DNA of 18,753 nucleotides from JANLTP01 sp031363055. Its GTDB lineage: Bacteria > Pseudomonadota > Gammaproteobacteria > Burkholderiales > Burkholderiaceae_E. The stretch covers positions 1-18,753 of the forward strand of contig JANLTP010000226.1 in the NCBI GenBank assembly GCA_031363055.1, in the 5' to 3' direction. The translations under genes and the position numbers were made by a program. Below the pieces are notes generated by a model. That model was not told the origin of the DNA, did no database searches, and saw only the letters and a list, made by a program, of their open reading frames with translations. Shown here piece after piece: positions 6,998-14,003 of the stretch. Each line of letters opens with the position of its first letter. Position 1 is the stretch's first letter.

Positions 6998-7812
6998 CTA
7001 CTTCGACATGTTGTCGACATCCTGGTCGAAGCGGGTCCACGGCAAAGACTCGTAGAGTTCCCGAACAACTGTGTACGCATCGTCAATGGAAGGCGGCGTG
7101 CCGCCAATCAAACCTGGCAGTTCGTTGTCGTAGCCCTTTCGTGACAACCGAATCAGTGCCGTACCCCTGAGACTATCGGGAAAGATCTCCACCTGACGAT
7201 CCTCGCTAGCCTGGCGCAGCTTTTCAAGTATTTTCTCTTTTTCATCTTTGCTTGGCGGGGAGGACGAAACCAGCAGGAAAATATCGTAAACATCTTGAAA
7301 ACGAGACCGCTTGCGAATCGGCTGTTGAATTAGCGCCCGGAACTTTTCGGCAACGAGATCGATACACGGATATAGACACAATGTACCGCCATCGAATTCA
7401 CGCTGCTCTACATCGCTTGCCCATTCGTTCAAGCTATAGTCGATCTGAACAACTCCACTCGCGTTCTTGACTTATAGGCGGCGCATTTCGCCCGCGTTTG
7501 CGCGACGGGCAAAGCCGATGCGTAGCTGCAACGTTGGAAAGGTCGCCAGAGGCTGGTTGGCTGGCTTAATTTCGTGCGATTGCAGGGCTGGCGCGATCGT
7601 ATACTCGCTGTCGTCGAAAAATCGATATCGGTTGTGAAACGCGGGCTCTGATGGCGGATCGCTAAAAGGTTTCCGCCTTTCATGATCATCATGGGAGAGA
7701 GCTTCTGAGATTGGGCAATGGCACGCAGAACGAGGCGAACCGCTTGTCGAAATCGCCGACGTTGTGGTTGTTGCTCGGCGTTTATCCAGTCACCTAAGTC
7801 GAGGGCATCCAT
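6998..7812 (-). pseudogene. abiEii: AbiEii-type nucleotidyltransferase toxin, broken by a frameshift and a stop
   Basis: The N-terminal frame (start 7812) has the AbiEii hallmark MKGGNLLAIRH (44-54) followed by TTDIDF (60-65), the nucleotide-transfer motif. At a five-T run (7617-7621 on the plus strand, A5) the reading shifts: adding one base gives DIDFFDDSEYTIAPAL and then TFPTLQLRIGFARRANAG, as expected for the family. An in-frame TAA at 7472-7474 then interrupts before VVQIDYSLNEWA. The rest (from ~7470 to TAG 6998-7000) is intact, including DLVAEKFRALIQQP and SRFQDVYDIFLL. AbiEii toxins are nucleotidyltransferases (GTP-binding, tRNA-modifying in some relatives) that arrest growth on phage infection. 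The start overlaps the antitoxin gene by 19 bases. Two separate lesions argue for real decay over sequencing error. Confidence 0.85.
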
Positions 7813-8699
7813 TCAACCGGCAGTTCCGTATTGATTGAAAGTGACCAGCGTTCGGAAAACCTTGATTCGAACTCGGCGCTTGCGTCTAATTTTCTAGAAC
7901 CGCCGCGCTTCGCGAATCGCGCCCAAGCATCGACTCGCGGGTCTGAGACGGACTTGAGTTCGGTCAAGATAAACCCGGCGCGGATCTTGTCTATTGGACT
8001 GGCGTGCTGCTCGAATTCGTCGATGATCAAGCGCAGATGTTGTTCGGCGCTTTCGAGGTATGCGTCGATCACGTGATGCAAGCCACCGCATTGGGCCGGC
8101 GTTCGGATCATGTCCAGATAGGTCCGCCCGATAGTGGCTACGCGAAATCGTGACTCAGCCACGACTCGGAACGCGCCGAGTTGCGAACTGCGGCTTGTGT
8201 GGACCGGCTGTCCGTTCAAGCGCGTGATCGGGACGTAGCGCAATCTCGGCCATCGACTTGCCAGGAAGGTCTCGTAGCTCAGGCCGAAGTCCTTCTTCAT
8301 CTGAGCGATGGCCTGATAGGCCCAGCTTCGATCACTGGGCGTGGTCAGATAGAGCTGCTCAGGCATTCTGTCGGTCAGCGTGTGAAACTCCATCGCGCTT
8401 AGGTGAGAGACATAGCAGAAGCGATCGATGGCGCATGCGATTGTTCTGGTGTCGCTAACGCTCGCGCCTGGTAGCGCGAAGGCGGACGTGCTTTCTTTTG
8501 GCAGAATCTTGCGAAGCAGACCGCTTTCCTGAAGTGCTTGCTCGAGCTGGTTGTAGATTGCACTGCTCTGGTTAACGCCCCTTTGCAACGCGGTTCGCCG
8601 GTTACTTGCGACTGCGGGAACTGCGTTCCAGGCCAAGCGAGCGACATCGTATCGGGTAAGGATTGGCGAGCCTTGGGCGGCGATGAAGCGTCCTATCAA
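7794..8699 (-). CDS. abiEi: AbiEi-family antitoxin of a type IV (AbiE-like) system
   Basis: The 301-residue ORF is intact. An N-terminal winged-helix-like part (GSPILTRYDVARLAW, 10-24) is followed by the AbiEi core: SHLSAMEFHTLTDRMPEQLY with TTPSDRSW, then VATIGRTYLDMIRTPAQCGG with LHHVIDAYLES. AbiEi proteins neutralise AbiEii toxins and repress their own promoter by binding inverted repeats. The best start is TTG at 8699, since a stop lies 8 codons upstream in frame; no good ribosome site is visible, so the exact start is uncertain. The toxin gene overlaps its 3' end by 19 bases, the usual order, but is broken, leaving an orphan antitoxin and repressor. The assignment rests on the C-terminal motif and the toxin neighbour. 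Confidence 0.8.
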   Translation of the reverse strand: MIGRFIAAQGSPILTRYDVARLAWNAVPAVASNRRTALQRGVNQSSAIYNQLEQALQESGLLRKILPKESTSAFALPGASVSDTRTIACAIDRFCYVSHLSAMEFHTLTDRMPEQLYLTTPSDRSWAYQAIAQMKKDFGLSYETFLASRWPRLRYVPITRLNGQPVHTSRSSQLGAFRVVAESRFRVATIGRTYLDMIRTPAQCGGLHHVIDAYLESAEQHLRLIIDEFEQHASPIDKIRAGFILTELKSVSDPRVDAWARFAKRGGSRKLDASAEFESRFSERWSLSINTELPVEWMPST

Positions 8700-8717
8700 A
8701 GCAAAACTATCCGAGTT

Positions 8718-8746
8718 TTTTTATCATTATCTGATATGTAAGTCAA
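8718..8746 (-). promoter_or_regulatory. Candidate abiE promoter with overlapping operator-like inverted repeat
   Basis: On the minus strand a -35 TTGACT (8746-8741) and a -10 TAAAAA (8723-8718) are spaced by 17 bases, 19 bases before the TTG start. TATCA/TGATA arms (8722-8726 and 8732-8736, spacer 5) overlap the spacer and -10. AbiEi proteins bind such repeats to autoregulate; that this is the operator is an inference. Confidence 0.45.
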
Positions 8747-9066
8747 GATTTGAATAGACCTTTGGCAGCTACAGCGTAGCCGATGGTCGCCCAATGAATT
8801 GCGCAGCGATCAGCTTGCAGTCGCGGGCCGATTTTTCTCAGTCAATCTGCGCTATGGCCATTTGATGTACGGTTGTTGCCGCTGACTGAATCGCAAAATG
8901 GACAGCTAGACTCGTTCGCCACGCCATGGTTGCTAGGATGGGCGAGGCGTTTTGAGTCCCGGACATCGAATTGCGTTGCATTCTTGAAAAACATGGCGCC
9001 GAATTAAGAAGATGGCGGCCCTCTTCGACGCTTCGGGCGGTACCGACGTCATCTCAAGTTCCTTCA
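8747..9066. other. Non-coding or decayed gap between abiEi and brnA
   Basis: I find no supported gene, RNA or terminator in these 320 bases. Short readings exist on both strands (for example 9012-9089, 25 residues) but show no family resemblance. Confidence 0.5.
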
Positions 9067-9100
9067 AAATAGCACGGGACTTCAAATAGCACGGGACTTC
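9067..9100. repeat. Perfect 17-bp tandem duplication across the brnA stop
   Basis: AAATAGCACGGGACTTC is present at 9067-9083 and 9084-9100 without a mismatch. The brnA stop (TGA, minus strand 9084-9082) lies at the junction, so the second copy lies beyond the coding region and the protein is unaffected. Confidence 0.95.
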
Positions 9101-9363
9101 GAACGCGTCCGTGTTGAGCGCCCGGCTAACGGTTCCGAATGCGCGTCGACATACGCATCTAACAGCCGACGAATCATTCTTTGATACTGCGTATCCCGAT
9201 CCGCTGCCATTGCCTTGAAAAACTCAACACTTTTTTTGCTCAGAGTTATCGTGATCTTGACGTCTTCCTCGCGAAATGTAAGATCGTCGGGCGACGATAG
9301 AAAGTCTTGAATTATTTTTGGCTCGCCAATTGGCTCATCCTTGTACTTTATTTTCGCGATCAT
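9082..9363 (-). CDS. BrnA-like / CopG-type ribbon-helix-helix antitoxin
   Basis: The 93-residue product has a ribbon-helix-helix-like core: DVKITITLSKKSVEFFKAMA (34-53) with RMIRRLLDAYVDAH (62-75) following, preceded by a charged N-terminal arm and followed by a basic tail. Such proteins are DNA-binding antitoxins of type II modules, here paired with a BrnT-like ORF. The order is toxin then antitoxin, with a 29-base overlap, typical of BrnT/BrnA. AAGGTGA just upstream of the ATG at 9363 supports the start. It looks intact, while the toxin is not. A DUF4415/CopG label is equally possible. Confidence 0.72.
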   Translation of the reverse strand: MIAKIKYKDEPIGEPKIIQDFLSSPDDLTFREEDVKITITLSKKSVEFFKAMAADRDTQYQRMIRRLLDAYVDAHSEPLAGRSTRTRSKSRAI

Positions 9364-9517
9364 AAATCACCTTGCCGTTTCGCCAATAACCCGCACCAAT
9401 GATTCGGATCACATCTGCTCGATACGTGAAACGTACGGTCAGAACCCCTTCGCCCACTCGCCCGAAGCAATAGTATCTTTGCTCCTGCTCGCTATGCGCT
9501 GTGTCCTGTGCAATCAC
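9335..9517 (-). pseudogene. BrnT-like toxin lacking its N-terminal third
   Basis: The recognisable part is HSEQEQRYYCFGRV, then VLTVRFTYRADVIRIIGAGY and WRNGKVIYDREN, matching the C-terminal two-thirds of BrnT-type RelE-fold ribonucleases (normal length about 90). The first ~30 residues, usually with a KxxxNxxKHGxxF-like stretch, are absent: upstream the sequence becomes the end of the ACAD gene (stop 9549). The open frame extends to a TTG at 9571, but GGGAGG lies 8 bases before a GTG at 9517, the better start for whatever is made (60 residues). Loss of the N-terminus implies an inactive toxin. A naturally short variant cannot be excluded. Confidence 0.62.
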
Positions 9518-9548
9518 GCGTATTCGCCTCCCACAATACGAGTCGCAA

Positions 9549-10712
9549 CTAATACTGCCGAGCCGCGGCAACCCGATCCCACTGAAAATTCGAATCCCCG
9601 AACAGTTCCTGAACCACCCGCGCGCGCTTCATGAACAAGCCGAAATCGAGTGCATCGGTCATGCCCATACCGCCATGCATCTGAACACCTTCTTGTACCG
9701 CCCGAGTCACGCTCGAACCGGCGCGAGCCTTGGCTACGGCGACTGCGTTGGACGTCGCTGCATGAGTGCTGTTTTCGGTCGTTGATGCACCAAGCGCGTC
9801 CAAACGCTGTTGCGCATGGATCACCGCTGCTCTCGCCAACTCAATATCGCAATACAACTCGGCGGCGCGATGCTGAAGCGCCTGAAACTCGCCGATCGTT
9901 TTGCCGAACTGCTGGCGATCCTTCAGATATTGCACGGTGCGAGTAAACGTTTCGTCGCTGATACCGATCATCTCAGCAGCGAGCGCCGCGCGGCCTGAAT
10001 CGAGCGCCCCCGCCAGCGCAGAACCCGCCAACACATCCGTTGTCGCGACGCTGACGTCCTTGAAGGTAATGCGGGCTGCGTTATGCGAATCCACGGTCAC
10101 GATCCGTTCGACGCTGACACCGCTGGCATGGGCGTCGACCTTGATGAGCCTGACATTTTGTGCCGTCCCTTTTGCTGCGCCGTCGTCGTGTTCAACCCGC
10201 GCTGCCACCAATATCCAGTCCGCTATGTGTCCATCGATCACATAGTTCTTACTGCCATTCAGTCGAAATCCGCCGGCGTGCGCGGTCGCTGTCGCTGCGA
10301 TCTTGCCGGGTCGATGTTTGCTGTGCTCATCGATCGCCAGGGTCGCGATCTTTTTGCCTGAAGCCAGTTCCGGCAGCCAACGCGTTTGCTGTTCCGCGCT
10401 GCCGCCCGCACGGATCGCGCTGACCGCAACGACCGATGACGCCAGAAACGGCGAGGCGCACAAGCAGTGACCGATCGCCTCCATGATGATACCGGCCTCA
10501 ACATGACCCAGGCCCAAGCCGCCGTGTGCCTCCGGTACCAGTACCCCCGTGTAACCCATCTCGGCGAATTGCGCCCAGAGCTTGCGCGAGAAGCCGTCGG
10601 CATCGTGCTGGTCACGCAGCGCGCGTAGTTGGGTGATCGGCGCGTTCTCGGCGATGAATTGCAGCGCGCTGTCGCGCAGCATGGTTTGTTCGTCGGTCAG
10701 AATAAGTGGCAT
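9549..10712 (-). CDS. Acyl-CoA dehydrogenase, small/beta-type subunit (second pair)
   Basis: This 387-residue ACAD (start MPLILTDEQTMLRDSALQFI) has the C-terminal blocks QYLKDRQQFGKTIG (261-274), FQALQHRAAELY (276-287) and MHGGMGMTDA (345-354), and a normal end (GDSNFQWDRVAAARQY). It is homologous to the 2859-3974 product and, like it, lacks the strong substrate and FAD-domain blocks of its large partner. The upstream gene's stop is TGA at 10716-10714; this start is ATG at 10712, one base later, with GGAG 8 bases before it. An in-frame ATG at 10733 exists but lies within the upstream gene. Coupled translation with the large subunit supports a heteromeric enzyme. The C-terminus abuts the truncated BrnT-like ORF. 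Confidence 0.9.
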   Translation of the reverse strand: MPLILTDEQTMLRDSALQFIAENAPITQLRALRDQHDADGFSRKLWAQFAEMGYTGVLVPEAHGGLGLGHVEAGIIMEAIGHCLCASPFLASSVVAVSAIRAGGSAEQQTRWLPELASGKKIATLAIDEHSKHRPGKIAATATAHAGGFRLNGSKNYVIDGHIADWILVAARVEHDDGAAKGTAQNVRLIKVDAHASGVSVERIVTVDSHNAARITFKDVSVATTDVLAGSALAGALDSGRAALAAEMIGISDETFTRTVQYLKDRQQFGKTIGEFQALQHRAAELYCDIELARAAVIHAQQRLDALGASTTENSTHAATSNAVAVAKARAGSSVTRAVQEGVQMHGGMGMTDALDFGLFMKRARVVQELFGDSNFQWDRVAAARQY

Positions 10713-10713
10713 G

Positions 10714-11907
10714 TCAGGCTCCGGGTAGTTCAAGAATTCGTTTCGCCACGACGTTCAATTGAACTTCACTGGTCCCGCCCTCGATGGAATTGGCTTTGGT
10801 GCGCAGCCAGGTGCGGGCCGCCGTGCCGTGTTTCGATACTTCGCCCTCCCAGTCGAGCGCATCCATGCCGCCCGCCGACATCAACAGTTCGCTGCGTCGC
10901 TTGTTCAACTCTGCGCCGTAGTACTTGAGCATCGAGGCCATGGCCGGGTGCGCCTTGCCAGCGCGAGCCAGGTCCTGGGTGCGCTCGAGCAGCAACTTGA
11001 ACGAGGCTTCATCGACTTCGAACTCGGCGATCTGGGCACGCAGCATCGGGTCAGCGAGGCGGCCCTGTTCATCGGCGCCTAACAGTGATGCCGCGACTTG
11101 CCCGAGTGGTCGCGCGCCACCGCGCTCGCCAATCGCGCTGATCATCTCGCGCTCGTGCATGAGCAGATACTTGGCGACATCCCAGCCGACGTTCAAGGTA
11201 CCGACCAGGTTGCGCTTCTCGACGCGGACGTTTTCGAAGAAGGTTTCGCAAAACGGCGATTTGCCGGAGATCAGCGGAATCGGTTTGGTGCTGACGCCGG
11301 GGGTCGCCATGTCGAACAACACGAAGCTGATGCCGTTGTGTTTCTTGGCCGCAGGGTCGGTACGCACCAGGCAGAAAATCCAGTCGGCCTTATCGGCATA
11401 GGAGGTCCAGATTTTCTGGCCGTTCACCAGATAGTGGTCGCCCTTGTCTTCGCAGCGCGTCGCTAGCGAGGCGAGGTCGGAGCCGGCGTTCGGCTCCGAG
11501 TAGCCCTGGCACCAGCGGATTTCGCCGCGTGCAATCCTGGGCAAGTGTTCGCGTTTCTGTTCTTCGTTACCGAACTTCAACATCGCCGGTCCGAGCATCC
11601 AGATGCCGAAGCTGTCGAGCGGCGAGCGGCAATTCAGGGCGCGCAGCTCTTCGCGCAATACCTTGGCCTCGACATCGCTGAGACCGCCACCGCCGAATTC
11701 GCGCGGCCAGGTTGGCACTGTCCAGCCGCGCTCGCCCATGATGTTCAGCCATTGCCGCTGAGCGTCGTTGACAAACTTGAAGTTGCGGCCGCCCCAGCAG
11801 ACCTCGTCTTCGGAAGTAACCGGCTTGCGCATTTCAGGCGGACAATTTTTCTCCAGCCAGGCATGGGTGGTCGTACGGAAGTCTTCCAGGGTCAAGGTCT
11901 CGGACAT
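10714..11907 (-). CDS. Acyl-CoA dehydrogenase, large/alpha-type subunit (second pair)
   Basis: The protein is 397 residues from an ATG at 11907, chosen over an upstream frame extension because AAGGAG lies 6 bases before it and MSETLTLEDFRTTTHAWLEK is a normal ACAD N-terminus. Blocks: WPREFGGGGLSD (67-78), GYSEPNAGSDLA (135-146), NGQKIWTS (162-169) with DWIFCLVRT following, and C-terminal EGGTSEVQLNVVAKRIL. It shares most of these with the 1599-2780 protein. The C-terminal motif has Gly-Gly where MCAD has the catalytic Glu. Predicted to dehydrogenate an acyl-CoA with FAD as the catalytic half of a heteromer with the next gene. It faces a CMD-family gene across a 227-base divergent gap that must hold its promoter; I see no clear -35/-10. 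Confidence 0.92.
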   Translation of the reverse strand: MSETLTLEDFRTTTHAWLEKNCPPEMRKPVTSEDEVCWGGRNFKFVNDAQRQWLNIMGERGWTVPTWPREFGGGGLSDVEAKVLREELRALNCRSPLDSFGIWMLGPAMLKFGNEEQKREHLPRIARGEIRWCQGYSEPNAGSDLASLATRCEDKGDHYLVNGQKIWTSYADKADWIFCLVRTDPAAKKHNGISFVLFDMATPGVSTKPIPLISGKSPFCETFFENVRVEKRNLVGTLNVGWDVAKYLLMHEREMISAIGERGGARPLGQVAASLLGADEQGRLADPMLRAQIAEFEVDEASFKLLLERTQDLARAGKAHPAMASMLKYYGAELNKRRSELLMSAGGMDALDWEGEVSKHGTAARTWLRTKANSIEGGTSEVQLNVVAKRILELPGA

Positions 11908-12134
11908 CAGTGTCTCCTTCGCGATCTGCCAACACATTAGCAGATGCGCTACCTCCTGGCGTGTCGGCCACCCGATCATCGCCATTTGAACCGAAACGCG
12001 AGCTCGATAACTTGTTCAGTGCATCCCTAGGTTCACAGGCGGTGACAACGACCTGGATTTCTGACGACGGGCGGGCTCAATTGGGGTAGATTCGGAAGGC
12101 CGTCACGTTTCAAGACACTCACAGGAGAATTTTC

Positions 12135-12647
12135 ATGGCCCGGATTCCTTATTGCGATCCCGCGCAGGTTTCGCCGCGTTTCGCCGAAGTCTTGAACGCC
12201 AAGCATCCGCTCAATATCTACCGTATGCTGGCGCACACCGGCCCGGTCGGCGAGGGCTTCATGACGCTGGGATACGGCTTGTTGCGTCAAGGTGCGCTGG
12301 ACCCGGCGCTGCGCGAGATTGTCATATTGCGAGTCGGGCAAATCTGCCATGCTGGCTATGAGGTCCACCAGCACACCCGCATCGGCCGCAAGGCTGGTCT
12401 GTCCGATGCGCAGATGGCGGCGCTGAAGGTGGGCGCTGCGCAAGACCTGTTTTCGCCGCAACAGAAACTAGCGATTCGCTTCACGGACGAAATGGTCAAG
12501 CAAGTGAAGGCTTCTGATGAACTATTCGCCGCCATGACACAAGCGTTCAGCACGACCGAAGTCGCCGAAATGACGCTGCTGGTCGGCTATTACATGATGG
12601 TCTGCCGCTTTCTGGAAACCTTTGAGGTCGATATTGAATCGGCGTGA
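12135..12647 (+). CDS. Carboxymuconolactone decarboxylase (CMD) family protein
   Basis: The 170-residue product has the CMD/AhpD all-helical fold signature: GALDPALREIVILRVGQICH (53-72) followed by AGYEVHQHTRIG (73-84) and GLSDAQMAAL (88-97). AhpD-type members have a redox CxxC; here only C71 is present, with Y75, E76, H78 and H80 around it, so peroxidase-reductase chemistry is unlikely, and a decarboxylase/lactonase-like or binding role is more probable. AGGAG 8 bases before the ATG at 12135 supports the start. It is divergent from the large ACAD and convergent with the DUF2855 gene 31 bases after its stop. Its neighbourhood suggests it serves the same catabolic module. Confidence 0.9.
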   Translation: MARIPYCDPAQVSPRFAEVLNAKHPLNIYRMLAHTGPVGEGFMTLGYGLLRQGALDPALREIVILRVGQICHAGYEVHQHTRIGRKAGLSDAQMAALKVGAAQDLFSPQQKLAIRFTDEMVKQVKASDELFAAMTQAFSTTEVAEMTLLVGYYMMVCRFLETFEVDIESA

Positions 12648-12678
12648 CTCGGTGACGCGCTGAACAGAATTCCCTCGA

Positions 12679-13872
12679 CTACTCAGCCATTCCAAAACCC
12701 AACACGATACCCTGGTCAGCCGCCGTTTTGCCCTCAAGCACTTCAACATAGCGCTGTTGCATCGCGCTGTCGCCGAGCTGCCGGGTCACCGTTAACAGTA
12801 CTTCTCCAGGGCGGTTGACGCGACTCATGAACTCCGCCCAAGCTTGCGCCGTGCGCGCAGCAAATTGCGCGCAGCCCCATTCGGCCAGGCGTTTTTTGAC
12901 TTGTGCCGGTGCAAAAAACAGCACCGGCTTCGGCCCCGGCAACGGTGTGGCGTTAGCGCCGGAAACATCTTCCCAGTGGGTGCCGCCGACGGCGCAACTG
13001 TATTGCAATGAATCCCCTAGCTGCTGGTGTATGGCCTCACGAAGCTCGCGACTGCCGGCCATATCGACATAAACAGTTGGTACCTTGGGCAGGCTGCTGA
13101 TCTGGTCATAGGTGTTGATTTGTCCATAAAAACCGAGACGATGAACAAATGGGCTGTTCTGACGGGAAGTCAGGCCGACGACCGTATCGAGCTCCAGCGG
13201 CGCGCTATCGGTTGCGTTATTCGCGGTTGACCCGAACGCTGACCCCGACGCCGCGGCAACGCGCTTCGCCAACATGAATGCACAGCCGTACGCAGTCTTG
13301 CTGGACGCACTGGACAAAACGACCCGACGTGCGCCGAAGAACTGGTTGTCGGCCAGAAAATCATCGATCAGAAAGGAAGTCATAAAGAGGGGCCGCAGCA
13401 ACATTTGCTCGGCCTCGTGGGCGGCGTCATAGCCGGGGTCGCTGGCGCAACGTGTGTACTGGTTGTAGATCGCGGCCATCGGCTGGCGATGCGCGCTGGC
13501 GTCGATAAAGCCGGCCGGTGAAATGCGATCGGCCTGTACCAGCAAATGACTCGACATTGGAAAATATCCGTAGACTCGCTCGCCCACCAGTACCTGCTCA
13601 TGGTAACTGGCCTCGACCACCGCAATGCCCCAGACCGGCACCCGGCCCCAGCCGCTTTGCGCCGGGAAAAAGTTCCAGTACTGCATGACATCGCCAAACG
13701 TGGCGTAGGTGATGTTATTTGCGGTTAGCGCGAAGTGCTCGATGCGCAGCAACACTTGACCGGCTTGCAGCGCGTCGCCGGCCGGCTTCGCCGATTCAAC
13801 CAGGCGTGACTCCCGCAGATCGCCGCGCTTGACTTCGAAGTGACGAATGGTTGCGCCAAAGATTGCGCTCAA
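12679..13872 (-). CDS. DUF2855 family protein (MDR/quinone-oxidoreductase-like)
   Basis: The 397-residue product matches DUF2855 proteins: an N-terminal block HFALTANNITYATFGD (46-61), WGRVPVWGIAVV (75-86), GERVYGYFPM (97-106), and a later Rossmann-like VVLSSASSKTAYG. The family resembles medium-chain dehydrogenases but without the usual zinc sites, and no reaction is established. A TTG at 13872 is chosen because AGGAG (plus strand CTCCT 13880-13884) sits 7 bases upstream; a longer frame begins at TTG 13914 without a ribosome site. It is divergent from the Bug-type pseudogene over a 131-base gap. Its presence next to CMD and ACAD genes suggests oxidation or reduction of a ketone or aldehyde intermediate, inferred only. 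Confidence 0.82.
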   Translation of the reverse strand: MSAIFGATIRHFEVKRGDLRESRLVESAKPAGDALQAGQVLLRIEHFALTANNITYATFGDVMQYWNFFPAQSGWGRVPVWGIAVVEASYHEQVLVGERVYGYFPMSSHLLVQADRISPAGFIDASAHRQPMAAIYNQYTRCASDPGYDAAHEAEQMLLRPLFMTSFLIDDFLADNQFFGARRVVLSSASSKTAYGCAFMLAKRVAAASGSAFGSTANNATDSAPLELDTVVGLTSRQNSPFVHRLGFYGQINTYDQISSLPKVPTVYVDMAGSRELREAIHQQLGDSLQYSCAVGGTHWEDVSGANATPLPGPKPVLFFAPAQVKKRLAEWGCAQFAARTAQAWAEFMSRVNRPGEVLLTVTRQLGDSAMQQRYVEVLEGKTAADQGIVLGFGMAE

Positions 13873-14003
13873 GGTAGGGCTCCTGGAGAAAGTCGGCAGT
13901 CCGATCAGGTCCAAATGTTACCTGACCAAAAGGACCGCGCAAATGAAAGTCAAAGTCCAAAAGCCATTGACTCATCGGGGTCAAGCCTACAAACTCCTTG
14001 GCC

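Noticed and set aside
9012..9089. 25-codon plus-strand ORF with an AAGAAG site before it
   Set aside because: Overlaps the 17-bp repeat and the brnA 3' end; nothing supports expression or a family.
3975..9548. The whole island as one new defence system
   Set aside because: Each recognisable part belongs to a known family (MntA/HepT, AbiE, BrnT/BrnA) with its own gaps, and two modules are broken; there is no sign of a shared operon.
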